Positions 37,849 to 47,111 are shown, counted from the stretch's first letter. The stretch is 64,000 nt of DNA from an uncultured Acidobacteriaceae bacterium (GCA_937879855.1 CALFMO010000022.1:1-64000); one strand, 5' to 3'. Translations and numbers: made by a program. The notes: a model not told the origin generated them from the letters alone.

Positions 37849-39096
37849 ATGACGCGTGATCTGCTGAAGGAAGCTATCAACGCCATGCAGCACAATCGAC
37901 GACGTACCACTTTAACCATGCTGGGGATGGCCTGGGGTATTGCCACGGTTGTCATACTGCTGGCTTTTGGCTCAGGCTTCGAGCGCGCAATCGGCATCAT
38001 CTTCAGTTCCTGGGGAACCGACGTGATCGGAGTCTTTCCTGGAAGAACCTCACTCCAGGCTGGAGGCGCCAAGGCGGGAAGCGAAATCAGGCTCCAAATC
38101 GCGGATGTCGACTACGTCCGCAACGAAGTGCCCATGGTCAAGGGTGTCACTCCCATCTTCGATCGGCGAAGCGTAACTATTCAGCATGACACGCGCCTGT
38201 TCACCAATCTGTTTCTCACCGGCGTGTACCCAGTCTACGACCGCATCCGTGGTTTCTCAGTCGCTACAGGCAGAGGTCTCAGCGAAGAGGACCAACTTCA
38301 ACGCGCGCGGGTGGTCGTGATCGGTGACGAAGCCAAACGAAGACTTTTCTCCGGCGAGTCGGCGCTGGGACAAAACATCCGCATCAATGGCCTGACGTTT
38401 GAAGTGGTGGGTGTCTACCAGCGTAAGGTCCAGGGCGGCGACGACAACGACAACACTCTCGTAGCCATTCCTTTCAGCACGATGGGCGACCTATATGACA
38501 CCAGATACATCACCGGCATCCTCATGGACTACGAAGGCGAGAACCACCAACAACTCGCTCGGGTCGTGCGCTCCGTGCTCGCCGGACACCACAATTTTCG
38601 CCCTGACGACCGCCGCGCTGTGTTCATCGCCGACTTCAAGCAAGATTTTGACGAATTTACGGTGGTGATCACCGCTCTGAAAATCTTGCTCGCCTTCATC
38701 GGCGCTCTCACGTTGGGCATTGGTGGCATCGGGCTGATGAACATCATGCTGGTCTCCGTGCAGCAACGCACGCGGGAGATCGGTATAGAAAAGGCCCTGG
38801 GCGCGCACAAAAGACACATCCTGTTCCAGTTTCTTGCGGAAGCTTTGGCAATCACCTTCGCTGGCGGCCTGTGCGGGATCGGAATCGCTTACGCGATTTC
38901 CTGGGTTGTAGGTGCGCTGCCTCTCATGAGCGCCTTTGGCGACGGCCTGCAGGCTGGAGACATTCACCTTCAGATCAACGTTGGCAGCCTGGTTATGGCA
39001 ACAATCATTCTCAGTCTGGTGGGCATAATCAGCGGTATGGTACCGGCAATCCGCGCAGCCCGCCTCGACCCTATCGAAAGCCTGCGCTACGAATAG
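37849..39096 (+). CDS. MacB/FtsX-type ABC transporter permease, partner
   Basis: 415 aa, same plan as the gene before it: N-terminal helix (TLTMLGMAWGIATVVILLAF), periplasmic domain, then GGIGLMNIMLVSVQQRTREIG and two more helices, tail PAIRAARLDPIESLRYE. It begins 3 bases after its partner's stop. Together with the RND operon just upstream, the five genes could be one export locus, although a 155-base gap separates them. The missing ATPase is notable. Convergent with the cytochrome operon beyond 39141. Confidence 0.9.
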   Translation: MTRDLLKEAINAMQHNRRRTTLTMLGMAWGIATVVILLAFGSGFERAIGIIFSSWGTDVIGVFPGRTSLQAGGAKAGSEIRLQIADVDYVRNEVPMVKGVTPIFDRRSVTIQHDTRLFTNLFLTGVYPVYDRIRGFSVATGRGLSEEDQLQRARVVVIGDEAKRRLFSGESALGQNIRINGLTFEVVGVYQRKVQGGDDNDNTLVAIPFSTMGDLYDTRYITGILMDYEGENHQQLARVVRSVLAGHHNFRPDDRRAVFIADFKQDFDEFTVVITALKILLAFIGALTLGIGGIGLMNIMLVSVQQRTREIGIEKALGAHKRHILFQFLAEALAITFAGGLCGIGIAYAISWVVGALPLMSAFGDGLQAGDIHLQINVGSLVMATIILSLVGIISGMVPAIRAARLDPIESLRYE

Positions 39097-39140
39097 GCGA
39101 CGCGCCTGGGAGGCACAAGCTCCGGTCTGTTTAAGTCGCG

Positions 39141-40664
39141 CTACGGGCCGACGCCGCCGGTATGACAATCCGCGCAGCTTACCTGGGTCAGATCTCCCAA
39201 ATCGACGGGATGCTTGAACGTCGGCTGAGCGGCGGCGGCCAGGCTGGTCGTCCCGTCCGTCTCGGACATGAGCGCGTGGCATTGGTTGCAGTCTTTGCTG
39301 ATGGTTCTGCCGTCCGCGCTGACGTGCTGGCCATCGTGGCAACGGAAGCATCCGTTGTAGTAGTAGTGGCCCAGGTTGTTGGGATGGGTCTGCCAATTCA
39401 ACTTCATCTCGGGAAACGCGGTGCGGCGGAAGATCTCCTGGACTTCTGTCACCGCGTTGCGAATTTCCAGTTGCTTCGTCTTGGCGACGTCGGGATATTT
39501 CTTTTCGTAGAAGTCCTGCATCCCGCCGGCAATCCCCTGCATGGCGGCGTCGGTGGTGGCATACGTTCGGGTCAACACGGTTACGGCTTCTTGTTTGATG
39601 AAGGGGAGCGAAGCGTCGAGGCGGCGCGCAAGCAGCGACTGATCGACGGACTGGTCTGGGGGAACGTAAATGTGAGTTGGGCGGTTGTGACAGTCGACGC
39701 AATCCATGTGGTGGCGCGGCGACTTGGCAATCTGGTCTTTGCTGAGCGTCGAATCTTTTGCGTAATAGTCGGTGACGCGGCCCTGCAAGTCTTCGACGTG
39801 AATGTAGGGAATGATCTGGCGCTTCTCGTCGGTTGCCACATAGTCGATCTTGTTTCCGATGTTCATGTGCCAGTGGATGCCTTCAGGGGCGCCCGTGGCC
39901 GGGTCTCCGCCGCCGGTCTTGATGATCATCCGGACTTGGCGCAGGGTGTTCTTCTCGTCATTGGCGTAGTGAGTGAAGACTTTCAGTTGCCCGCCGTAAA
40001 ACTTCTTCGGCCAATGGCACTGCTCGCAAGTTTCCTGGGCGGGTCGCAAATTGTGCACGGGCGTAGGAATCGGCCGCGGGTAGGTATTGAACACGGTAGC
40101 GAAAACCTGCCGGCTGCCCGAGAGTTTGGATTTCACAAACCAGGTTGCGCCCGCGCCTACGTGGCACTCTGCGCAGGCTACGCGGGCATGCGGGGAAAGT
40201 TGATACGCAGTGTATTCCGGACTCATCACCGTGTGGCACAGCTGCCCGCAGAAGGCGGTGGACTCGGTAAACTCGTAAGCCTTATAGCTGCCCGCGGTGC
40301 TCACCATGACGAACACGATCAGGAATGTCGCAAACGAAATCACGGCGCTGCGTTGCGTCGGATCGTTGAGATCGATGCGGGGATAGAAGGCGCTTGGCGC
40401 CACCTTCTTCCGGCGCTCTACAAGTTCGCCGGCCAGCATGAGCAGCAAGCCGAGAATCAGAAATGCGGGCGACACCATGTAGGCCAGGATGCCGACGTAC
40501 GGGCTGGGCTTGACCGCGATGGCGTCGATGAGAACAAAGACGAAAATATTGGCCAGACTGACGATGGCCAGCGCGATACCTGCCAGGCTGATCGGATTGC
40601 GCAGCAGCATGCGCGAGACGTGCCAGGGTTCCACCGGAGGCGATGGATTCCTTTCAGTGTCCAT
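39141..40664 (-). CDS. NapC/NirT-type membrane multihaem cytochrome c
   Basis: 507 aa with three N-terminal helices (about residues 27-50, 58-83 and 108-128) before a periplasmic domain. Haem motifs in order: CGQLCH (a CX3CH variant), CAECH, CEQCH, CVDCH, CFRCH, CNQCH and CADCH, seven in all. The first motif is followed by TVMSPEYTAY, as in quinol-oxidising NapC/NrfH relatives. It probably takes electrons from menaquinol and passes them to the partner encoded upstream, whose 3' end overlaps its start by 11 bases. Terminal acceptor unknown. Confidence 0.9.
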   Translation of the reverse strand: MDTERNPSPPVEPWHVSRMLLRNPISLAGIALAIVSLANIFVFVLIDAIAVKPSPYVGILAYMVSPAFLILGLLLMLAGELVERRKKVAPSAFYPRIDLNDPTQRSAVISFATFLIVFVMVSTAGSYKAYEFTESTAFCGQLCHTVMSPEYTAYQLSPHARVACAECHVGAGATWFVKSKLSGSRQVFATVFNTYPRPIPTPVHNLRPAQETCEQCHWPKKFYGGQLKVFTHYANDEKNTLRQVRMIIKTGGGDPATGAPEGIHWHMNIGNKIDYVATDEKRQIIPYIHVEDLQGRVTDYYAKDSTLSKDQIAKSPRHHMDCVDCHNRPTHIYVPPDQSVDQSLLARRLDASLPFIKQEAVTVLTRTYATTDAAMQGIAGGMQDFYEKKYPDVAKTKQLEIRNAVTEVQEIFRRTAFPEMKLNWQTHPNNLGHYYYNGCFRCHDGQHVSADGRTISKDCNQCHALMSETDGTTSLAAAAQPTFKHPVDLGDLTQVSCADCHTGGVGP

Positions 40665-42681
40665 GTTTTGTCCCAGTGGCTTCGGGTTCTTCCTGCTCGG
40701 CAGTGGCTTCTACTTCGTCATTGGCTGGCTCGTCGGACGATTCCGTAATCGTTGCGACGTCGAGTCCATGCTCGTCCTGGTAGTGGTGCCGCGTCATTTT
40801 TCCATCCCACCACGCCCAGTTCATCGGATAGACATCTGGATCGAAGAACACCTGGTAGAAGTGCCAAACAATAATCGCCAGGGTCGCCAGCACTGCTTCG
40901 TAAAAGTGAATGGCCGTCGCGATATCGAGCCACCATCGCGGCAGGTGATTGCCGACGAGAACCTTGGCCCACAGCATGATTCCGGTGACGGCCATGACAA
41001 TCATGCCCCACACCAGAGCCCAGTACTCCGCTTTTTCCGCGTAATTGAAGCGGGCGAACTCAGGCTTGCGTGACGTGAGGCCCAAATAGTAGCAGAGATT
41101 CTGACGGGCGCCCCGAACATCGTCGAGAGTGGGGAACAGGTCGAGGACCAGTTTGCGTCCAGCGCGGCTGAATGCGACATCGAAGATGTGGTAAACGCTG
41201 ACTCCGATCAGCACGACGGCCGCGACACGATGCAGCAGTTGTCTTTTGTGCTCGCCCAGAGAGAGCATGGACGCAAACCAGGAATCCGGAAACTTCAAGG
41301 CAAAGCCCGTCAGCACCAGAACGATGAAACTAGTGAGTAGGGTCGCGTGCTGCAGGCGGAAGCGCAGCGGCATGCGCATAACGAAATCATGCTGAAGTTT
41401 GCGCCGCGCAATGACTTTGGATCGCCAGATGATGAAGTTGTGCAGCAGCATGCCGCCGATGACCGCCCAGATCATGCTCATGTAGAAACGGCGGATCCAG
41501 CGAACTGCTTTGCTGCCGACGTCGGCGGAGAGCGGCGCGTCCACGTGGACTTTTGCCGCGGTGAACTTTTCCGTGACTCCGGGATGGCACTGCCCGCAGG
41601 TGCGGGCGAGATTGGCGTGGTTGATGGTCGACCGCGGATCACTCGAAGGAAAGATGCTGTGCGTGCCGTGGCAACTGGCGCAGTTGGCGACCACCTGCGA
41701 TCCTGCGCGTGATGCCAGCCCGTGGTAACTGGCCAGATAGGTGGACTCGCGGCGGCCTTGCACGCCGAATTCCTGCGAGAGCCGCATGCCTTCGTGGCAG
41801 CGCGAACAGGTCGCCAGTCCTACGTTTTTTGCGGAGACCGGGGAATTCGGATCGGTGTGCGCTTTGATGGAGTGAATGCCGTGGCAGTCGGTGCATACCG
41901 GTGCCTGCCAGTTGCCGCGCGCGACCGCTTGTCCGTGGATGCTCTGCTTGTACTCCTTCGAGATCGCATCGTGACATTGGCCGCAGGTCGTCGGCACGTT
42001 GAACTTGAAGATGGGAGACTTCGCATCTTTGGCGTCGAGAATCTCGTGGGTACCGTGACAGTCGGTGCAGACCGCGGCCTTCTCCGACCCGGCAGAAACG
42101 GCGTGCCCGTGGACGCTCTGCTGGTACGAAGCCACCATCTGAGCGCTCTGCCCGCCGTCTTGCATCACAAGTTGCTGGCTGTGACATGCGCCGCAGGTCG
42201 CGGGAACATTCGTATGGTGCACCCGAGACTTAGGGTCGCTGGCCGGCAACAGTTCATGCGGGCTTCCGTGGCAATCGACGCAGCTGGCAGCCTTGCTGTT
42301 GCCGCCCTGGACCGCCTTGCCGTGGAAGCTGCGGTCATAGGCAGCCTGCTCGTCGGCGTGGCAAGTGGCACAGCTGATTTTCAAAGGAGGAGTTTCGTGG
42401 GCGGAACTCTTTACGTCGGTGTGGCAGTCCACGCAGGTAAACATGCTGCCGTGGATGGAATCCTTAAAGTGTTGCGGATCGACGTGCAAGCTGACCGGCT
42501 TGCCGTTAACGTCGTGGGTGAGGCTGGCATCGCTATGGCAGGCTAGACATTCCTCAGCTGCGGGTTTGGGAGGTTGTTTGCCGGCAGGCTGCTTGCCCGC
42601 GGCAGACGCAATTCCAGCGGATAAAAATAGGGTGAGGACAACTCCAGGCGCAAAAATATTCCGTATTGTTCGCGTGGACAT
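40654..42681 (-). CDS. 11-haem cytochrome c with C-terminal cytochrome b561-type domain
   Basis: 675 aa from ATG 42681. Signal peptide, then eleven CXXCH motifs (CLACH, CVDCH, CATCH, CVDCH, CGACH, CTDCH, CGQCH, CTDCH, CSRCH, CASCH, CGQCH) in about 370 residues, several followed by repeats of the form SIHGQAV. Four helices follow with His residues in LLHNFIIW, FRLQHATLL, LLHRVAAVVL and IVWHFYQVFF suited to b haems. The tail is acidic. The design resembles quinol-linked multihaem dehydrogenases or reductases; direction of electron flow is not clear. Overlaps the heptahaem gene by 11 bases. Confidence 0.9.
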   Translation of the reverse strand: MSTRTIRNIFAPGVVLTLFLSAGIASAAGKQPAGKQPPKPAAEECLACHSDASLTHDVNGKPVSLHVDPQHFKDSIHGSMFTCVDCHTDVKSSAHETPPLKISCATCHADEQAAYDRSFHGKAVQGGNSKAASCVDCHGSPHELLPASDPKSRVHHTNVPATCGACHSQQLVMQDGGQSAQMVASYQQSVHGHAVSAGSEKAAVCTDCHGTHEILDAKDAKSPIFKFNVPTTCGQCHDAISKEYKQSIHGQAVARGNWQAPVCTDCHGIHSIKAHTDPNSPVSAKNVGLATCSRCHEGMRLSQEFGVQGRRESTYLASYHGLASRAGSQVVANCASCHGTHSIFPSSDPRSTINHANLARTCGQCHPGVTEKFTAAKVHVDAPLSADVGSKAVRWIRRFYMSMIWAVIGGMLLHNFIIWRSKVIARRKLQHDFVMRMPLRFRLQHATLLTSFIVLVLTGFALKFPDSWFASMLSLGEHKRQLLHRVAAVVLIGVSVYHIFDVAFSRAGRKLVLDLFPTLDDVRGARQNLCYYLGLTSRKPEFARFNYAEKAEYWALVWGMIVMAVTGIMLWAKVLVGNHLPRWWLDIATAIHFYEAVLATLAIIVWHFYQVFFDPDVYPMNWAWWDGKMTRHHYQDEHGLDVATITESSDEPANDEVEATAEQEEPEATGTKHGH

Positions 42682-42750
42682 GCTCTCACCCGCCAATCTT
42701 TCAGAATCGAACTGTCTCCGTGCGGCGGCATTGCATCCGCCTTGGCTAAA

Positions 42751-43068
42751 TTACTTGGCCAAACTGCGAATGTAGGCAACCAGACCCTTGATATCCTCGT
42801 CCTTCAATTTCCCTGTGTAGCTCGGCATTTTGCCTTTACCTTTGCTGATGATGTCGGTCAGTTGGGCATCCGACTCGGCTTTCACTTCCGGAGAAGCGAA
42901 GTCGCGGGTTCCCATCTTTCCGCCCTTGCCGTCGGGGCCGTGGCACATGGCGCACTTTGCTTTATAGGTTGAGGCAGCGTCCTGTGCCGCCGCGGATGAA
43001 GAGCAGATTGCGATGACTCCACAAGCCAGCAGCGTTACCAGGCCCATTCGAAAAGAGAGACGTTTCAT
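42751..43068 (-). CDS. Small soluble cytochrome c (class I, c553/c6-like)
   Basis: 105 aa from ATG 43068. Signal peptide (cleavage near AAA-Q at about residue 28), haem motif CAMCHGPDGKGG, and axial Met probably in GKMPSYTGKLKDED. About 8 kDa mature: a periplasmic electron shuttle. It lies upstream of the multihaem genes in the same direction (70-base gap) and could carry electrons between them and the bc-type complex encoded at 49-53 kb. Confidence 0.93.
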   Translation of the reverse strand: MKRLSFRMGLVTLLACGVIAICSSSAAAQDAASTYKAKCAMCHGPDGKGGKMGTRDFASPEVKAESDAQLTDIISKGKGKMPSYTGKLKDEDIKGLVAYIRSLAK

Positions 43069-43266
43069 GTTTTGCTTCCTCCTGAGGAAGATGTTTTCCG
43101 GCACGATATCACGGAGCAAGGGGTAGCCCGTCGTCAGACTTCGCTACTGTTCCGAAAGCACGATCCGTGTTGGGATTGTGCTCTCGTCTCGCTTCCTGAG
43201 AACTCGCTCGCAGTCGTAGGATCACATGTGCTCAAAAGTCGACCTAGGGCAGAAGTCACGGGGCTA

Positions 43267-43282
43267 CGTGATAGTGGTCACA
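43267..43282. promoter_or_regulatory. Crp/Fnr-type site (one change)
   Basis: CGTGA-N6-TCACA, one mismatch from consensus, in the divergent region between the small cytochrome c and the radical-SAM-like gene; its centre is 35 bases from the next site. Confidence 0.6.
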
Positions 43283-43301
43283 GGGTTTTTTCGGCACCGA
43301 T

Positions 43302-43317
43302 TGTGATTGTTATCACG
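43302..43317. promoter_or_regulatory. Crp/Fnr-type site (one change)
   Basis: TGTGA-N6-TCACG, centred 63 bases before the start codon of the radical-SAM-like gene, a usual activator distance once a leader is allowed for. Confidence 0.65.
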
Positions 43318-43372
43318 CGCCCATGTGCGATCTCGCACTGCGGGAAAGGCATGCCCTATCTAGGATTTCGCC

Positions 43373-44512
43373 ATGTCGCCTCGGTCGAATTCTGTCCTTC
43401 GCGTCTCCCGGAACGCGCCGCCGGTAGCCGGAAAAACTTCGCTGCAGGTCAGGGATGACCTGGACGATTTTCCTGATCATCCCGGGTTTCAGCAGCGCCC
43501 GTTGCAGGTGACCTGGGAGATGACGCACCGCAACTGGAAATCGACGTCCGCTCGCCTCGCCTCGCACACCGCCGCAGACCGGGATCAGTTTTCAACCGCA
43601 GAAGGCTTTCACCTGGTCGAGGAAGTTGCTGCCATGCGCGTGCCTTTGCTGGCGCTGACCGGTGGAGATCCGCTGCTGCGTCAGGATTTATTTCCGGTCA
43701 TTGAATTCGCCGCGCGCCGTTCGGTGCGCACGTCACTTACCCTGCTTCCTACTCCATTGCTGGACGCGGAAACGATCGCGGATTTGAAGGCCTCTGGCCT
43801 GATGCGCGCCGGCCTTTGGCTGCATGGATCAACGGCCGCATTAGATGATGCGTGCTGGGCCGTTCCAGGAGCGCACCGGCGCACGCTCGACATCATCGGA
43901 TCGTGTCATGAAGTGCAGCTCCCGGTGCAGGCCAATACGATCATGGCTCGCCGTAACTTTCATGACGTGGATCCCATGATCGAGTTGCTGACGCGCCTGG
44001 ACGTTGCCTTGTGGAACGTCTTCTTCCTGGTCCCGCAGAGTCCGGAAAGCGCAGGCGAAATGCTCACGGCGAACGAGCATGAACAAATCTTTGCCAAGCT
44101 CTATGGCGCTTCGAAGGTGGTTCATTTCCAGATTAAAACTACCGAAGGGCCGCATTATCAGCGCTACCTTCTGCAACAGCGCAGCCGGGAATCGCGCGCG
44201 CACCTGACCGAAGCGGATGCTGTGGTGCCCGCAGGCGCGAACGATGGCCACGGGTTTTTGTTTGTTACTCATCGGGGCGAGGTATATCCCAGCCGCTACC
44301 TGCCGCTTTCCGCGGGCAATGTGATGACCCGGTCGCTGGCCGAACTCTATAGCGACTCTCCGCTGTTGGTTTCGCTGCGCGATAGTTCCAGGCTGAAAGG
44401 AAAGTGCGGACGCTGCCCGGTGCGCACGGTTTGCGGAGGCTCGCGCGCCCGCGCGTACGCCACGACCGGCGACTTGTTCGCTCCGGATCCCTGCTGCGCC
44501 TACGAGCCGTAG
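43373..44512 (+). CDS. Radical SAM/SPASM-like protein without the CX3CX2C motif
   Basis: 379 aa; the start may be later. The fold is that of radical SAM/SPASM proteins: QVTWEMT opens the first strand, LALTGGDPLLRQDLF is the GGxP motif, and the C-terminal Cys cluster CGRCPVRTVCGGSRARAY with a later CC pair matches SPASM-type auxiliary cluster sites. Where relatives have CX3CX2C right after the first strand, this protein reads EMTHRNWKSTSARLAS: Asn, Thr and Arg replace the three cysteines. No Cys codon exists there in any frame, so it is not a frameshift. SAM cleavage is therefore unlikely; an electron-transfer, scaffold or regulatory role is inferred. Two Crp/Fnr sites lie upstream. Confidence 0.75.
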   Translation: MSPRSNSVLRVSRNAPPVAGKTSLQVRDDLDDFPDHPGFQQRPLQVTWEMTHRNWKSTSARLASHTAADRDQFSTAEGFHLVEEVAAMRVPLLALTGGDPLLRQDLFPVIEFAARRSVRTSLTLLPTPLLDAETIADLKASGLMRAGLWLHGSTAALDDACWAVPGAHRRTLDIIGSCHEVQLPVQANTIMARRNFHDVDPMIELLTRLDVALWNVFFLVPQSPESAGEMLTANEHEQIFAKLYGASKVVHFQIKTTEGPHYQRYLLQQRSRESRAHLTEADAVVPAGANDGHGFLFVTHRGEVYPSRYLPLSAGNVMTRSLAELYSDSPLLVSLRDSSRLKGKCGRCPVRTVCGGSRARAYATTGDLFAPDPCCAYEP

Positions 44513-45014
44513 AACGCGATCGATCCTGTCGCCGCCCACCGAAGAAGCCAGTTGCTGCGGGCATATCCCCCTCCTTGAATTGATTCCCCTCCAAAAAATG
44601 AGCAATTTTGAACAGACAACAAAACCGGGGTTTTGATGGAATTCTTGGACCGAAAGTCGGCAATCGCCGGGAGTTACCAAAAGGAAATTCCATCGAGTGG
44701 CGGTGACGTCCCAGGATCAGTCGTGAGAAGGAAAAATTCATGCCGTTGCCGTGTGGGCGCCGTGTTCCTACAACGTTCCAGATTTGTGATTGAAATCACA
44801 TTCGACTGTGATTCTTGACCCGGCGAAGTCACCTCGCTACTCGGTAGTATCGGCCCATCTTGCAGGGGAATTTGAGGCTAACCAGCCTCTCGCACTCATA
44901 ACTATCAGGTACTTCCGATGCGCTCCGGGCTCCAGCGCCGGTGGGACTACCGGGAAGGTTCCGATTCCCGGCTTCGGCGGAGAGAGCAAGGAAGCAGGAT
45001 AAAAGGAGATTCCG
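44513..45014. other. 502-bp intergenic leader of the cytochrome-porin operon
   Basis: No protein gene is supported. It contains an exact Crp/Fnr-type palindrome at 44785-44800 and another TGTGA half-site about 6 bases later. The GC-rich stretch 44918-44990 can fold (GCGCTCCGGGC and CCCGGCTTCGGCGG segments) but matches no riboswitch I know. A strong ribosome site (aaaaggaga) precedes the ATG at 45015. Confidence 0.6.
44785..44800. promoter_or_regulatory. Crp/Fnr-type site upstream of the cytochrome-porin
   Basis: Exact TGTGA-N6-TCACA palindrome (TGTGATTGAAATCACA), 222 bases before the start codon at 45015; a long leader would separate promoter and gene. Confidence 0.75.
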
Positions 45015-46379
45015 ATGAAGAAAGTGGCGTTTATTTTAATTGTGGCAGTTCCGGTCCTGGTCTTGATTTCTTTTGCCGCATTGAATCCGCCGACGGTTTC
45101 GGCGGTTCCAAGCTATGCACGGCAAACGGGTTTGGCATGCAGTGGGTGCCACTATGCGCCTCCGGAACTCAATCCCGCCGGACGCAGATTCAAGCTGACA
45201 GGGTACGTAGACCGGGCGGATGACACCAAAGTGGTAAAGTCCGATCCTGGCAAGAAACATGCCGCGCTCGACCTTCTGGGTTCGTTGCCGCTTTCGGTAA
45301 TGCTTGATACATCGTTCACCTCAACCAAGTCTCCGATTCCGACGAGCCAGAATGGGAGTTTCGAGTTTCCTCAGGACGTTTCGCTCTTCCTCTCGGGTGC
45401 GTGGACCAGCAATATTGGCAGCTTTCTTCAGGTGACGTACGACACGCAGGACGACCACTTCAGCCTTGATAACACGGACATCCGATACGCAAATACGAGC
45501 ACACTGGCCGGTAAGGAACTGGTTTACGGCTTGGACCTTAACAACAATCCAACAGTGGAGGACTTGTGGAATAGCACGCCGGCATGGGGTTTCCCATGGG
45601 TCGCCAGCGACTTTGCGCCTACCCCGTCCGCCTCTCCCATCGTGAATGGCGGTTTGGCACAAGACGTTGCGGGTTTCGGTGGCTTTGCGATGTGGAACAA
45701 CCATCTTTATCTGGATGCCGCGCTCTATCGCTCGGAGCACGTGGGTGGCGCTCAACCGAATCCGGGAGATGGTTCTACCAACAACATTCGCGGGGTCGCT
45801 CCCTACTGGCGCCTGGCCTGGCAGGGAGTGACGGCGGGCGGGACGACTCAGTACGAGTTTGGCACTTATGGCATCCACGTGCGCAACAGTGCATTCACCG
45901 GCCCTGGGCCCGAAGATTCGTTCACAGACTTTGCCTTTGATACTCAGATCGATCGCACGTTGTTCAGGACGGACGTGCTTTCGTTCCGAGGAACGTATAT
46001 TCACGAAAATTCCGATTTGCTGGCCAGCGCACAAGCGGGGATTGCCGGATTTGGTTCCCATCATCTGAATACCTTTATGGCCAATGCCGAGTATCATTTC
46101 GGCAATCGTTATACCGGCACAATCGGCGTGTTCAACACGGGGGGGACCGTCGATCCCGTGCTGTATGCACCGGGTTCCGTGAGCGGAAGCGCCAATGGCG
46201 ACCCGAGAGGAGCGGGATACCTTCTGAACTTCTCGTATTGGCCGTGGCAGAACCTGCAACTGGCCGCGCAATATACCGGATATTCGCGGTTCAATGGCGG
46301 TTCGACCAACTACGATGGTTCGGGTCGTAACGCCAGCGCCAACAACACGGTTTACTTGGACGCGAAATTCGTTTTCTGA
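45015..46379 (+). CDS. Monohaem cytochrome-porin fusion (outer membrane)
   Basis: 454 aa. Signal peptide, then at residues 42-46 one CSGCH haem motif in the segment SYARQTGLACSGCHYAPPEL, followed by RRFKLTGY. The remaining 380 residues alternate polar and aromatic in the manner of a beta-barrel and end in VF with a C-terminal Phe, the signature of outer-membrane porins. This plan parallels Cyc2-type cytochrome-porins that move electrons across the outer membrane, though no close Cyc2 identity can be claimed. It is followed 34 bases later by a secreted cupredoxin, a plausible periplasmic partner, and preceded by a Crp/Fnr site. Confidence 0.8.
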   Translation: MKKVAFILIVAVPVLVLISFAALNPPTVSAVPSYARQTGLACSGCHYAPPELNPAGRRFKLTGYVDRADDTKVVKSDPGKKHAALDLLGSLPLSVMLDTSFTSTKSPIPTSQNGSFEFPQDVSLFLSGAWTSNIGSFLQVTYDTQDDHFSLDNTDIRYANTSTLAGKELVYGLDLNNNPTVEDLWNSTPAWGFPWVASDFAPTPSASPIVNGGLAQDVAGFGGFAMWNNHLYLDAALYRSEHVGGAQPNPGDGSTNNIRGVAPYWRLAWQGVTAGGTTQYEFGTYGIHVRNSAFTGPGPEDSFTDFAFDTQIDRTLFRTDVLSFRGTYIHENSDLLASAQAGIAGFGSHHLNTFMANAEYHFGNRYTGTIGVFNTGGTVDPVLYAPGSVSGSANGDPRGAGYLLNFSYWPWQNLQLAAQYTGYSRFNGGSTNYDGSGRNASANNTVYLDAKFVF

Positions 46380-46413
46380 AACGTGAGCAATCAAATTTAA
46401 AGGAGACAACGCA

Positions 46414-46995
46414 ATGAAATGCAAGACATTCGTACTGGCAGTACTGGCAGCAGGATTGTGCAGCGCGGCATGGGCCGGAGACATTGAGGGCAAAGTCACG
46501 GGCATGAAAGGCAAGTCGGTAGTTTACGTCGACGCGATTGCGGGCAAAACATTTCCTGCTCCCAAGGATCAACCGGTCATCGACCAGAAAGGGCTGGTCT
46601 TTGTGCCGCACATCGTAGTCGTACAGCAGGGCACAACCGTTCAGTTCCTGAATAGCGACAACGTACAACACAACGTTTTCTGGACGGCGATCAGTGGCGA
46701 CAAAAAAGCCGGACACAATCTCGGAACCTGGCCCAAGGGTGAAAAGCGGCCTTTCACTTTCGATAAACCAGGCGTCGTGCCACTGCTCTGCAACGTGCAT
46801 CCGGAAATGGCGGGATATCTCATCGTCAGCCCAACTCCATATTTTGCCGAGACCGACGATAGCGGCAGTTACAAGATCAAAGACGTTCCCGACGGCAGCT
46901 ATACCGTGACTGCGTGGCATGAAGGCGCCAAGAACCAGTCTAAGCCGGTGACCGTCGCGGGTGGAGGCAAAGCGGATTTCACGCTCAGTAAGTAA
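46414..46995 (+). CDS. Exported cupredoxin (plastocyanin-like) with C-terminal beta-sandwich
   Basis: 193 aa, signal peptide to about residue 21 (AWA-G). Type-1 copper ligands are visible: His86 in NVQHNVFW, then Cys126, His129 and Met132 in LLCNVHPEMAG. From about residue 143 a carboxypeptidase-regulatory-like domain (DDSGSYKIKDVPDGSYTVTAWHEG) is attached. It probably carries single electrons in the periplasm between the cytochrome-porin just upstream and the bc-type complex downstream. Confidence 0.88.
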   Translation: MKCKTFVLAVLAAGLCSAAWAGDIEGKVTGMKGKSVVYVDAIAGKTFPAPKDQPVIDQKGLVFVPHIVVVQQGTTVQFLNSDNVQHNVFWTAISGDKKAGHNLGTWPKGEKRPFTFDKPGVVPLLCNVHPEMAGYLIVSPTPYFAETDDSGSYKIKDVPDGSYTVTAWHEGAKNQSKPVTVAGGGKADFTLSK

Positions 46996-47111
46996 GGTGT
47001 AATTGAAGTTCTGCTGGAAGGGGAGCGGGTATGCTTGGCGCTCGCTCTCCGATTCCTTTGCTCTTGTAATAAATTTGGACTGATTTTGAGTCTCGGACCG
47101 AGATTGCCGCG

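Noticed and set aside
39162..40748. 528-codon open frame antisense to the heptahaem cytochrome
   Set aside because: Shadow of the real gene with seven haem motifs; composition is untypical and there is no ribosome site or family match.
44860..45010. A GEMM-type (cyclic dinucleotide) riboswitch before the cytochrome-porin gene
   Set aside because: Such switches control cytochromes in some bacteria, but the conserved GEMM core and tetraloop-receptor segments are not present; only general GC-rich folding is seen.
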